64,000 nt of DNA from Monodelphis domestica. Lineage: Eukaryota > Chordata > Mammalia > Didelphimorphia > Didelphidae. Of this stretch, positions 46,340 through 57,402 are shown piece by piece (the stretch's first letter is position 1; each line of letters starts with the position of its first letter). The notes beneath the pieces are model-generated. The model searched no databases. It saw nothing but the letters and a program-made list of their open reading frames with translations, and was not told the DNA's origin. The DNA lies in NCBI RefSeq assembly GCF_027887165.1, contig NC_077233.1, forward strand, positions 221,582,105 through 221,646,104, given 5' to 3'. A program made the position numbers and the translations under genes.

Positions 46340-46550
46340 AAAAAAAAAACAAACTCTTATCTTCCTTCTTAGAATCAATATTAAGGACTGACTCCAAGGT
46401 AGGAGAGCAGTAAGAGCTAAGCAATTGGAGTTAAGTGACTTGCCCAGGATCTCACAGCTAAGAAGTGTCTGAGGTCAGATTTGAATTCAGGAGGAGTCTT
46501 CTTGACTCCAGGCCTGTCACTTTATCCACCACACCACCTAGCTGTACAGT
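46340..46550 (-). mobile_element. SINE (tail A), part of inverted repeat
   Basis: AAACTCTTATCTTCCTTC to CACCACCTAGCTGTAC. Confidence 0.8.
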
Positions 46551-46587
46551 GACATCCACAGGATAGTATGGAGAGCATCTTTTGGCC
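46433..46587. repeat. Inverted repeat, right arm (155 bp)
   Basis: AAGTGACTTGCCC to CATCTTTTGGCC. Partner of 45660-45814, with a spacer of 618 bases. Confidence 0.85.
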
Positions 46588-46840
46588 TAGAAAGTCAAGA
46601 CCCAAGTTAGAACCAGAATCCAGGTTTTCTCTTCCAATCAAGATTTTCCCAAGGAAAGAGCACCAGAAGAGTTAACTTCAAAATTTCACCTCTGTTTTAG
46701 CCTGAGTTTAAGAATGTTGGGGGTTTCAAGTCTTTGTGGTATTTAAATAAAAAATTGCAGCAGAAACTAACCATCTGTGCAGCAATTTGGCATGAAACAG
46801 CCCTCTGCATTTTATTATATCATATTACTTTATTTGAAAA

Positions 46841-46845
<5 letters not shown>

Positions 46846-46896
<51 letters not shown>
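46846..46896. repeat. (AG)n microsatellite
   Basis: About 25 AG units after GGAA. Confidence 0.95.
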
Positions 46897-46897
<1 letters not shown>

Positions 46898-47561
46898 CCC
46901 CTGGTGTATCATGGTATGAAATCTTTAGCAACTTAAACAATTGTTTCCAGAAATGTGCTGAGCTGAACAAAATATGATCAAATGGGTGGCTTTTAGAATA
47001 TAGAATGTTCCTGACATATCTAAGGCAGAAATAGATCTTGGGCCCATTGGGAACCCAGAGAATGGAGTGAAGTGAGAAAAGTACAAATAGGAGAATCAGT
47101 CCTGGGCCAGATGGCTATATTCATATATGGATATCAGTTTCCCCATCTGATGGCCTTTTCTCAATCTTCTTTCTCCCTGACCTCTTAGTAGCCTTTGATG
47201 CTGTTGATCTCCGTCTCCTCTTTGACGCTGTCTTCTCTCCAGGTTTTCAGGGCATTGCTCTCTCCTGGTCCTCCTCCTACCTTACCTCTTCTCCATCTTC
47301 TTTGCTGGAACCCTCTTCACATTCTCTGACATTAAGTATCCCCCAGAGTTTGGTGCTGGGCCATCTTCTTGTCTCTCTACTTCACTTGGAGATTTCATCC
47401 CATGGATTTAATTAATTAATTAATTAGCTGTTAAAAATCCCATGGATTTAATTACAATCCCTATGCTGAGGATTCTAAAATCTACTTTTTCTGCCCCAAA
47501 TTCTCTGTACCAACTCATATCTCCAACTATCTTTCAGACATCTCAAACTGGATGTCCAACT

Positions 47562-47745
47562 TTCCATCTTAGAATCAATACTGTGTATTGGTTCCAAGGC
47601 CAAAAGGAGGTAAATGCTAGACAATTGGGGTTAAGTGACTTGCCTAGAGCCACACAACACAGCTAAGAAGTGACTGAGGTCAAATGGGAACACAAGACTT
47701 CCTATCCCCAGGCTTGGCTTTCAATCCACTGAGCCATCTTGTTGC
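47562..47745 (-). mobile_element. SINE (tail A) inside L2
   Basis: TTTCCATCTTAGAATCAATA to GAGCCATCTTGTTGCC. Confidence 0.8.
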
Positions 47746-48445
47746 CATCTCCAGAAAGACATTTGAAACTCATCATGGCCAAAACTGAACTCATTATCCT
47801 TTCCCTTAAACTCTTCCCCACTCCTCCCTTCCCTATTACTGTTGAGGGCAATACCATTCTCCCAGACCCTTAGGCTCACATCCTGGGAATTATCTTGGAC
47901 TCCTCACTCTCTCTCACCTCCTATATCCCATCTGTTGCCAAGGTCTGCCATTTTCACTTTTGTAACCATACCTCTAGCATGCCTCCTTCTCTCTACTGAC
48001 TCTGCTACACTCTGGTGCAGGACCTCATCACCTGTCACCTGGACTATTGCAATAGCCTGCTGGTGGGTCTGCCTGCCTCATGTTTCTTCCTACTTCAATC
48101 CAGCCTACATTCAGCCACTAAAATGATCTTTCTCAAGTGCAGGTTCAATCATGTCACTCCCTTGCTCAATAAACTCCAGTGACTCCCTATTGCCTACAAG
48201 ATCAATACAAAATATTCTGTCATTCAAAGCCCTTCATAACCCAGTCTTCTTATATCTTACTCCCCAACACATATTCTTCAGTCTAGTGATACTGGCCTCC
48301 TGGCTTTTCCATAAACAGCTTGCTCTATGAACAAGCCATTCTATTTCTCTCCAAGCATTTTCTCTATCTCCCATGCCTAGAATTCTCTCTTCCTCTGCTC
48401 TGCCTACTGACCTCCCTGGATTTCTTTATTTTCTTTCTCCCCCCA

Positions 48446-48615
48446 CCCCCAAACCCTTACCTTTAGTCTTAGTATCATTTCTAAAATAGAAGAGCAGCAA
48501 GGGCTTGAAAATTGAAATTAAGTGACTTGTTCAGGGCCACACAACTAAGATCTGAGCCCAAGTCCTCCCAATTCTAGTCCTGGAGCTCTGCCTACTGTGC
48601 TACTCAGCTGCCTCC
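48446..48615 (-). mobile_element. SINE (tail A) inside L2
   Basis: CCCCAAACCCTTACCTTTAG to TACTCAGCTGCCTCC. Confidence 0.8.
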
Positions 48616-48906
48616 TTGAATTCCTTTAAATTCCAAACAAAAATTATTTGAAGCCTTCCCTAATCCCTCTTAATTCTGGTGCCTTTCCTTTATTAACCAT
48701 TTCCTATTTATCCTCTATGTCGCTTGCTTTTTATTTATTAGTTTTCATGCTTTCTTCTCCATGGGAGTGTAAGCTCCTTGAAAGCATGAACTGTCTTTTG
48801 TATTCCCAGTGCTTATAAGCATGTTGGCACGTAGTGGGCATTTAATAAATATTTATTGATTCAGCTCAGTATATATGTATGTATGTATGTGAATGTATAG
48901 ACATAC

Positions 48907-48908
<2 letters not shown>

Positions 48909-48949
<41 letters not shown>
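48909..48949. repeat. (CA)n microsatellite
   Basis: About 20 uninterrupted CA units. After it, 48955-50500 holds no clear repeat apart from a second short CA tract (49187-49216) and MIR-like pieces. Confidence 0.95.
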
Positions 48950-48952
<3 letters not shown>

Positions 48953-50499
48953 AGGCTAGAGAACTTAGGATATCAGTAAAACTGAGGAAGAAGAAAAGAT
49001 CAATACTTGAGGCAAGCCAGGAGCTTAGAAAGAACAAAGTTTTGTGAGAAGAATAGACTAAAATCAGGGGGTGGAAAAGGAAACCACTGTGGCAGCTGGC
49101 CTCCTCCCACAGCTTTGTACATCCCCCCACTCATTCTCATGGCTCAAGACTACACAGAGCCTAAAGACACATAGAATCTTACCCCCCCCACACACACACA
49201 CATACACATACACACAGGTTCTGTGGCTTCACCAGTGCAGAGAGCTCCTGGTGAGTAATTTATTTTTCCCAAATACCTTCTCTGAAACTTATGGTCTTAA
49301 CTTAATGCCTTGAGAATCTTGGACACATATGAGTTTAGTGTCATGTCATGGTTGCACAACCAATCTGTGATAGAGGCTGGATTCAAACCCTGATATTCCT
49401 GACTTTGAGATCAATTCTCAGTATCCTAGGCTGAGCCTCTTAACTCCTAGAATCTTCAGGAATCTCAGACTTTTAGATCTAGCCAACCCCCTTGTTTTAC
49501 ATGTAAAGGAACTGAGGCTTAGGGAGAGAGAAAAGGCTAGTTGCTTAGGGTCATCAGCTGTTTTGTGTTGGGGCTGGATCTTCTGACTCACAGTCCAATG
49601 CTCTTCCCTACCCCAAAGCTTCTCCTTTGGAGACATAATGGCCCAGAAGGGATCTGGTTTCATCCTCTCCCAGCTTTGTCACCTGTAAAGAACATAGAGG
49701 AAAGCAAAGAATGGAGGGAATCCGAATATTTATTTACATAAAGAACAATTCATTCCTGGAGTTATTTTCATCAGCTTTGTTTGTATAGATATCTTTTCCT
49801 TCCTTTCACCCTCATCCCCTTCAATCCCACTCCAGGCAAGAAGCTATATTTATCAACCTCTATTTGCCTCATTGAATTGGAAGCCAATCCTGCAGACCTT
49901 GTAAAATTGCTTAATAGGCAAATTAAACTTTTGACCCACTGCTGAGCTGTACACCCTCTGCATTTGGGTTTTCTCTCTGCAGGGAAGATTCTAAGGAAAG
50001 CAAAGTGGAGGGGAGTTAAAAGCAAGTGAGCTGGGAGGGCAGGAGACCTTCTCTTGGATGGTGCTGTAACTACCTATCATCTTTAAGCCCTAATATCTGG
50101 CAGAGCTCTCTTCCTGGCTGAAGGTGCCACATCTTATTGGTTTTGCCCTAAGGGAAGTAGTAAGGGCTCGGGCAATCAGACACTTATCCCTGGGTCCTCA
50201 GAAAGGACTTGTAAGTGGGGAAAGAAAGACAATAATGTGAAGCACTGGAAAATCTATCCTAATGGCTGGGCCCTTAGAAGTTACATCACTTAATCTCACT
50301 CAGCCTCAGTTTCCCTATCTGCAAAAGGAGGGTTTTGAACTAGATCACCTTCAAGTTCCCTTCTAGTTCTAAATCTCTAACCCTATAAATTGCCCATGCT
50401 CATTGTTCAGCCAAACATACTAAAGAGGTTGTAGCATATTGGTAGACTTGTCCTCCTATTCTCTATTCCATATAGTTCAGACTGCTTTAGTCCAAAGCT

Positions 50500-51166
50500 A
50501 AATCTGTAGCAAGACTCATAGATGACAAGAGGAAATAGTCCTTGCCTTCAAGGAGTTTACAGTGTGGCAGGGAGGTTAAATGATCTCTAAATCCTATGAT
50601 CCTATTAGAAATAACCAATCCTAATACAAGTTAGAGTCAACCAGCTAACAAGTATTTACAAAACACCTGCCATGTGCTAGGCACTCTCTGAGATACCAGG
50701 AGTACAAATACATCACAAACTTATACGCTTTCACCAGTGCCTATAACCAATTCCTTGTTAAGTGCATATGATAATGTCATATTAATATATAATATAATCT
50801 GTAATAATATAGCATAATTAATACCAAGCCAAAACAAAATGAGACAAGGTAAAATGATATGAGATAAGGTAAATAAGATAAAATAAGCAGCCTGAGAAAT
50901 TTAAGAAGGAAGGATCAATTCTAGCTGGAGATCCTAGAAAGGTGTCACGGAAGAGTAGCAACTAAATTGTCAATCAATGTGCTAGGCACTGGGTTTACAA
51001 AGAAAAGCCAAGGCATTGTTCCTGCCTTCAAGGAGCTCACATTTTAATAGGGAAGGGCAATCTGCCAAAAATGTACATTTAAAATATATGTGTGTGTGTA
51101 TATAATAGATAGACTGATAGAAAAATAAGTGGAGAGATAGAGAGATGGATGGATGCATAGATAGAT

Positions 51167-51223
<57 letters not shown>

Positions 51224-51287
51224 GGAGGGATGGATGGAGGGATGGATGGATGGATGGATGGATGGATGGATGGATGGATAGATGGAT

Positions 51288-51329
<42 letters not shown>

Positions 51330-51680
51330 GGAAGGTAATCACAGATGGAAAGTACTTGCAGGGGATAAGGGGAATGAATAAAGGTCTCTGGGGAAAGGTT
51401 GGATCTGGGCTGTGTCTTAAAGCAAGTCAAGAGGTAGAGACAAGAAGCATTCTGGGGCACTGAAAAGGATTCAAGAGATGGAGGGTCATGTGTGAAGAGA
51501 GCAAATAGGTAAAGATTTCTGGATTACAGAGTTCTGGGGGTGGGGGGAAGGAGTAAAGTATAAGAACACTGGAAAGGTAGGAAGGAGCCTGGGTGTAAAG
51601 TGCTTAAATATTTGATTCTGGAGGTTAATTGGGAGCCACTGGAGTTTATTGAAGAAGGTAATGTGATTGGTTTGTGCTTC
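50500..51680 (+). repeat. Dispersed repeat D, copy 3, carrying a tetranucleotide tract
   Basis: AAGGAGTTTACAGTGTGGC, a second start at 50985 (GGCACTGGGTTTACAAAG), AAGGAGCTCACATTTTAAT, and GGGAGCCACTGGAGTTTATT near the end. Confidence 0.55.
51163..51328. repeat. (GATA)n/(GATG)n compound microsatellite
   Basis: A run of GATA units, then about 17 GATG-type units with GAGG variants, then GATA again. Confidence 0.95.
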
Positions 51681-51734
51681 TAGGAAAAGAAAGTAGCCCA
51701 GTTAGGTGGCTCTTGGTGTGAAACATGGTTCATA

Positions 51735-51895
51735 GGTTCTGCTCACTTCACTTTGCATCAGTTCTTATAAGTCTTCCAAGGTTTAACCCTCCTGCTCAGC
51801 ACTTCTTGTAGGATAATAGTATTCTGTCACAATCATGCATCACAACTTGTTCATCCATTCTCCAATTGTTGGGCATCTCCTCAATCTTCATTTAT
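51735..51895 (-). mobile_element. Antisense L1 fragment
   Basis: GGTTCTGCTCACTTCACTTT, GTTCATCCATTCTCCAATTG; the minisatellite begins where it ends. Confidence 0.65.
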
Positions 51896-51896
51896 T

Positions 51897-53555
51897 TACC
51901 ATCACACAAGATACACCTCTAATGCCTTCACCATGCAATGGCATGCCTCTGTCAAGCAACAAATGCAACAAAATGCCTCTGTCACACACAACTACACACA
52001 ACAGCATGTATCCCTCACACAATACACCCCTGTTGTGCAATGACACACAACAACATGCCTCTATCACACTGACAAGAAATTTCCATCATACAATGACATG
52101 CTTCCATTATGTGATGACATGTAACATGACTATGTTGCACATCACACAGTGACATGACCCTACCATGCAATGAGAGTCCCTCTCAAACATGGCATCAATG
52201 ACACTCCTCTACCTTAAACTACATGCCTCTAGCATGTGATAGATATGACACACCTGTCACACTACTACATCTTTTACATGGTGACATACAAACACATATC
52301 ACTTAAGCAACAGCATGCCTTTGGCATAGGGTGGTTCACATCTGCCACATGATAGCAAACAATCAATTCCATGGTCATGTGAGGGCATGCAACAACATAC
52401 TGCTGTCATGTGGAGCCACACAGTCTCCATCATGCAGCTGCACATATCCCTCATGTGATAACATAGTGACATGCCTTTGTTATGCAAAAAATTACATTCC
52501 ATTGTACAATGACACACTTCCACCTTGTGATGACATAGTTGCACATTACCATCAGACGACAACACATAACAACCCATGTCACACATCAAAAACACATGAC
52601 ACACAGTGACATTCCTCTACCATGTAACAAAGCACAATGACACAAAGGTTGTGCAATGCCACTTCCATTGTGTGATGGCACACCCTAACACATCTCCCTC
52701 AAGCTAGGGCACACTTTTGCCATGTGATGACACACAATGTACTTTATCATGTTATAGCACGTGTGACATGCATCTGCCACACAATAGCATTCATCATGTG
52801 ATGACACATGACACAACTCCCTCATGTGTCATAATCCAATGACATCTCCATCATGCAAAGGCACACATTTGTGATGACATGGGCAACAACATGTGCCCCA
52901 CTGAGCAACATGCCTCTGTCATGGGATAACGAGCAACAACACACAATGTCACCAACATGCCTCATAGTAATGGAATAGAATGATGCAGTTCCATCACAGG
53001 GGACAATGGCTCACCCACAACACAATGACATGCTTGTGTCATATTATGGTGGTAATGTACAAACTATGCACATTGCACCATTACACAAAATAGCACATCT
53101 CTGCCACAAAGTGACATGCAATATCATGTATCCATTGTGCAATGGCACACCCTGTCACACAATGACAAGCAGTGACACATATATGCCATGCAATGATGCA
53201 CAATGACACCCAATGACATATTTGCCATGCAATAATATAATATGACACACAGTGATATATCCACATCATACAATGACACATGACCCAGTGACACATCGAT
53301 GTCACACAATGGCACACAACAACACATTGACACATCTATGCCATGCAATGACACACCACAACACAGCTATGCATGCAATGACACACAGTGTCACTTAGTG
53401 ACCCATCTATGTCATACAATGATGCATGACACATAGAAACACATCTATGCCATGCAGTGATGTACAGTCATCATGAAATAGCATGGAATGGCATGCTTCT
53501 GTCATGCAATAACACCTAACAAGGCACCTATGCCATGGAATGACACCCTGGCCAT
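51897..53555. repeat. Degenerate minisatellite rich in ACACAATGACA/TGCCATGC phrases
   Basis: About 1.65 kb built from endless variants of short phrases: AATGACACA, CATGCCTCTGTCA, ATCTATGCCATGCAATGAC. Spacing is irregular, roughly 20-40 bases, and is most regular at 53150-53460. It is not a simple repeat, not a SINE, and has no coding bias; open frames in it are by-products of the phrase. Confidence 0.8.
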
Positions 53556-54304
53556 TTCTAAGGACCAGCCCTCTAGCTACCTTGAAGATTCCAAACTAAA
53601 TTTTCCCTCTTAGACCTGCTGAGACTTCCTTTTGTCTGCTGCTCGCACCCACATCCTTCCAGTCACCTAGCGGTGGAGGCATCTCAGAATCTTCCTTGAT
53701 GTTTCCTTCTCCCTCATCCCTCACCTCTGATCAGGCACCAGATCCTATTGATTCTACCTTAGAACATCTTTCCCACTCTGTTCACATGGCTCTCCTCCTA
53801 GTTGCCTTCTTCTTGGTCTCCCTGCCTCCAGTCTCTCTCCTTTCCAGCCCATCCTTCATACACTTGCCAAAACAATCTCCTTAATGTACAGATTTAACTC
53901 TCAGCTCAATAAACCTTCATCACTTCCTATTACCAGTCAGACAAAGTGCTGACCCCTAACCCTATTTCCCTGGCATTTAAGACCCTCTATGATTTTTTTT
54001 TTGCTGCTTAATTTTTTTTTTTTAGAAAGAAAACAAATTACCTCCTTGGGAAAGAAAAAAAAAAGCACATCTCTAACTGCTTTCAGTATTTTTAGATTTT
54101 CATGAAAAAATCTCATTTTAAAAATTAAGAGCCCAAAGGTTAGGGTTCAACCCACCTTCCCAGCCTTCTTTCATCCTGCTAGGTGGTGCATTGGATAGAG
54201 CCAGGAAGAGTCCAAATCTGGTGTCAGTGACCCTGGGCAAGTCACTTAATCCCTGTCTGTTTCTATTTCCTTAATGGTAAAATGGAGATGATTAGAAAAC
54301 CTCC

Positions 54305-54775
54305 TGTTATGATGAAAAATCCTGGAGACTGTATGTTCATTTTAAATTATTTATTAATAAAAACTGGAGAGAGAGAAAGGCCACCTGGCCACCCTACCTA
54401 AAAACAACCTCCAAGCTGTGCCACACACCCTCTGCCCCAGTTCCCACCGCCGCTGCTGCTGACCCACATTGGTCAGTCAGATGAGGCCAGTGATACAGAG
54501 CGAGCTCCAGTCCCAGAAGAAAAAGCCCCTTCACACTTCTCCTCACTTGAGAATAAAACCCGTTTCCCCCTCCCAGCTCTGAGTCTCTTATTGGATTTGC
54601 TTCACTTCAACCTCAGTCCCCAGGCCTGGAGTCCTCACCTCTGGACACGTCACTCTCGGACTTTGGCCAGCCCCCTGCCAGAATGCCAGGTCGACACTAG
54701 CGCACCGACAGTCAGAGGCAGGCATCAAGAACTGGCTTCCAAACGAAATAAATGAGTACAATTTATATTAAACTC
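54305..54775 (+). mobile_element. LTR-like insertion inside a MIR-like repeat
   Basis: It starts TGTTATGATG after a MIR-like 5' part and carries GAGAATAAAACCC (poly(A)-type, 54549). A U5-like pyrimidine-rich stretch follows, with a possible end at CGACA 54710. The MIR-like sequence resumes at about 54778. The right boundary is unclear, and no clean duplication was found. Confidence 0.45.
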
Positions 54776-54915
54776 ACATGCTCCCAGGGTTATGGTGAGG
54801 ACCAAATGAGATAATATTTGTAAAGTGTTTAGAACAATGTCTGGCACATAGTCAACCATGAATAAATTCTAATTCTTCCCGGGATCACCCCTAACCTTTA
54901 CGTACTCAGCATTCC

Positions 54916-55072
54916 AACCATCCATCCATCCATCCATCCATCCATCCATCCATCCATCCATCTATCCATCTATCCATCCATCCATCCATCCATCCATCCA
55001 TCCATCCATCCATCTATCCATCCATCCATCCATCTATCCATCCATCCATCCATCTCTCCATCTATCTATCTC
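54916..55072. repeat. (CCAT)n microsatellite with CTAT variants
   Basis: Nearly 40 four-base units, mostly CCAT, with scattered CTAT and a CTAT/CTAT end. Confidence 0.95.
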
Positions 55073-55235
55073 AAATTAGAGAAGCCATGTTCTACCTCCT
55101 TTCCTTCTCCCAAGCCATCCTACCATTCCCAAAATGCACCTTTCCTCACCTCTCTCCCTCTCAAGCCTTCTCTTTCTTCAAGGCCAGTTTCAGCCACCAC
55201 CTTCTTTGTGACATCTTCCTGTGAAATTTTGTATA

Positions 55236-55930
55236 TCTTTTCCCTCTTTTTTTAATGTTTCCTTTACCAAATGGTTGACTCTTTTTCATGATTCTCTTGT
55301 ATCACTCTCACATTCTTTCTCATTTTTCTTCTGCCTGTTTTATCTGATTTTTAAAATTCTTCTTTACCTTCTTCAGGAGTTCTTTTTGGGCCTGATACTC
55401 CTTCATATTTTCCTTTGAGGCTTCACAGGTAGACATTTTGACATCATTGTCCTCCTCTGAGTTTGTGTTTGGTCTTCCCTGTCACCATCGAACTTTCTAT
55501 AGTTGATATTTTTTATTGTGATGGTTGTTTTTGTTGATTTTCCCACCCAGTTTGTGACTTTTACCATTAAGTTCAAGTCAGGTTCTATTCCTGGGGGAAA
55601 GAGGGCATTGTCCCAAGCTTCCTGGACTGAGGCTGTATGGGCCCAGGTGCCTGGGGGGCTGTGTGGGAGTGTGGGGCCCTGGCTGAGGGAGGCTGGCCTG
55701 CCAGGGTGAGGCCTACTCCTGGCTCACTCTGTGCTGGATTGTGCATGCCTCTTACCTCAGGGAGACAGACTTTTCTGTCCACCCTTCTAATTTGGGAAGG
55801 GTGAAGGGTTTCATCCCGTCCTTTCACTGATTTTGCTTCTCCACAATTTGTTTTGAAACCTTTTTTAATAGTTGCTTGGAGGTGAATTTGAGAGCTTAAA
55901 AAGTTCCTGCCTTCTTCTACCATTCTGGCC
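55236..55930 (-). mobile_element. L1 5' UTR and start of ORF1
   Basis: On the minus strand: a GC-rich 5' UTR (GGCCAGAATGGTAGAAG at 55927) leads to an ORF1 start zone near 55435 and a lysine/glutamate-rich coiled-coil-like coding stretch, truncated at 55236. The coding part has stops. L1 5' ends are rarer than tails because most copies are 5'-truncated. Confidence 0.65.
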
Positions 55931-56149
55931 TACTGATCATTTCCTTGATATTCATTTCAATGAAACCCATTACTTCTCCCTCAAAACTTTCCTCATAAGC
56001 AATGTGTCTGGAGCTTTCCTTTCCTTATATTACTCCTCCCTTTGTATTGTATTGTGTTGTGTTGTATTGCAATTGCTTCAAAAATGCTTTTTTAACCAAC
56101 TGCTTCAGGGAAGTAGACTCTAAATGATTGCTCTAGTGCAATTATCAAT

Positions 56150-56310
56150 AACATGGAAATAGGCCTTGAACAATGATACATGTAAAACCTAGTGGGATTT
56201 CACATTGGCTACAGGAGGGGGGTGGGAGGAGGGGAGGAAGAGAATATGAATCAAGTAACCATGGAAAAATAGTATTAATTATATAAACATTTTCAAATAA
56301 AAAAATAAAA
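56150..56310 (+). mobile_element. Sense L1 3' terminus
   Basis: CAATGATACATGTAAAACC, GGAGGGGGGTGGGAGGAGGG, AAATAAAAAAATAAAAATG. Confidence 0.65.
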
Positions 56311-56329
56311 ATGCTTTTTTTTTGTTTTG

Positions 56330-56520
56330 CAAATTAAAAAATATTTTATTTCCCCATTACATGTAAAAATAATTTTTATTCATTTTCCTTAAAATTTAGA
56401 GTTCCAAATTCTATCTCTCCTTTCCACCTTCCCTTCCTTCTTTCCTACCCCCTCTTATCTCCCTGAGATGGTAAGCCAAAAAAAAAAGAAAGAAAGAAAG
56501 AAAAAAGAAAAAAAGAAAAG
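56330..56520 (-). mobile_element. Antisense L1 3' end with A-rich tract
   Basis: AAAAATATTTTATTTCCCC, GAGTTCCAAATTCTATCTC, then AAAGAAAGAAAG. Confidence 0.65.
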
Positions 56521-56619
56521 ATTGTAAGCTCCTTGAGGGCAGGGGCCATTTTATAATATTATATAAATAATATTTATATAATATTATATATAACTACATA
56601 TCCCCTATTGCATATAAAA

Positions 56620-56808
56620 ATTTTTTTAATGTTTTTTTAAGAATACTCTGTATTGGTTCCAAGGCAGAAGAACAGTAAAAGCTAGACAATGGGGGTCAAG
56701 TGACTTGCCCGGGGTCACACAGCTAGGAAGTGTCTGAGGCCAGATTTGAGCCCAGGACCTCCCATTTCCAGGCCTGGCTCTCCATCCACTGAACCACCCA
56801 GCTGCCTC
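56620..56808 (-). mobile_element. SINE (tail A)
   Basis: ACTCTGTATTGGTTCCAAGG to ACCCAGCTGCCTCC; the tail side is deleted. Confidence 0.85.
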
Positions 56809-57243
56809 CTATTCATTTTTTTTTTTTGAGTTCCAAATTCTCTCCCTTCATCAGGGCCCGTTTAAATTTTTGTTTATTCACTTACTTTTCATGTTTGTAT
56901 TATTAGCACTTAGCACAGTGCCTGGCACATTGTGCATGCCTGACAAATGAAAATATGAAGGAATAAAAAGGAGAAAGTCTTAAAAACTAAAACTACATGT
57001 GATTGATTTGGGGGGGTCTGTTTTCACATAGCCTTAGTTCCCCCCATCTTTGCCTGTATCACGGTTCATCCTCTTAGTTACAAGGAAAGCCCCTGAGGGC
57101 AGAGCCTTGGGAGTCTTATCTTTCGGTTACTAGGGTCTTCCAGAGAGTAGGCACTAGATGACCGGCTGCTGAGCTGGGCTCCCTCCCCCGCGGCTGTGGC
57201 TTCCCCTCCCCCTCCCCTGGTGAATGTGCTCTTTCTCCCACAG

Positions 57244-57402
57244 GTCAGGCTGGCCCCCATCTGGGACACGAGTTCTGCGGGCAAAGAAGCCAGGAGGACT
57301 CAGGGAACCCCCATCGACCTCAAGGTGCCAGAGGACTTCCCCCTCCGCGGCACGGAGAGACTCCAGGACTCTTTGAGCAGCACAGACGGTCCAGGCGCCT
57401 GA
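57244..57402 (+). CDS. Candidate terminal coding exon, gene not recognised
   Basis: The acceptor CTCTTTCTCCCACAG ends at 57243 after a strong pyrimidine tract. An open frame of 52 codons follows and stops at TGA 57400-57402. It begins VRLAPIWDTSSAGKEARR and ends SLSSTDGPGA. It is GC-rich with CpG in codon positions, unlike nearby repeats. The first base can be read as phase 0, the same phase as the C7orf50 last exon. It could therefore be an alternative C7orf50 end, or the last exon of an unrelated plus-strand gene. The residues are hydrophilic, probably disordered, and carry no motif I know. A chance open frame beside a good acceptor is also possible. Confidence 0.45.
   Translation, partial: VRLAPIWDTSSAGKEARRTQGTPIDLKVPEDFPLRGTERLQDSLSSTDGPGA

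Larger units (their letters stand above)
47120..48870 (+). mobile_element. L2 LINE: reverse-transcriptase remnant and 3' end
   Basis: The start reads like the L2 reverse transcriptase block (GCCTTTGATGCTGTTGATC gives AFDAVD). GTGCTGGGCCATCTTCTTG follows, then the L2 3' part with CAATAAACTCCAGTGACTCC and CTAGAATTCTCTCTTCCTC. Frames are broken throughout. Two reversed SINEs interrupt it (47562-47745 and 48446-48615). Confidence 0.8.
53560..55235 (+). mobile_element. Second L2-like 3' fragment, in two pieces
   Basis: 53560-53990 carries TTCCTTGATGTTTCCTTCTC and CAATAAACCTTCATCACTTC. 55075-55235 carries TTCAAGGCCAGTTTCAGCC and TTTGTGACATCTTCCTGTG. The space between holds a MIR-like repeat with an LTR-like insert and a (CCAT)n tract. 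Confidence 0.6.

Noticed and set aside
51044-51460. Open frame of 138 codons with serine/isoleucine/tyrosine repeats
   Set aside because: It is a reading of the GATA/GATG microsatellite inside a dispersed repeat; no start context or family.
51897-53555. CRISPR-like array
   Set aside because: Units are degenerate and irregular with no constant repeat and spacer pattern, and the genome is mammalian.
54305-54710. Exact LTR boundaries TG...CA for the 54.3 kb element
   Set aside because: The flanks CTCC and GTCA do not match as a duplication, so only an approximate LTR-like call is made.
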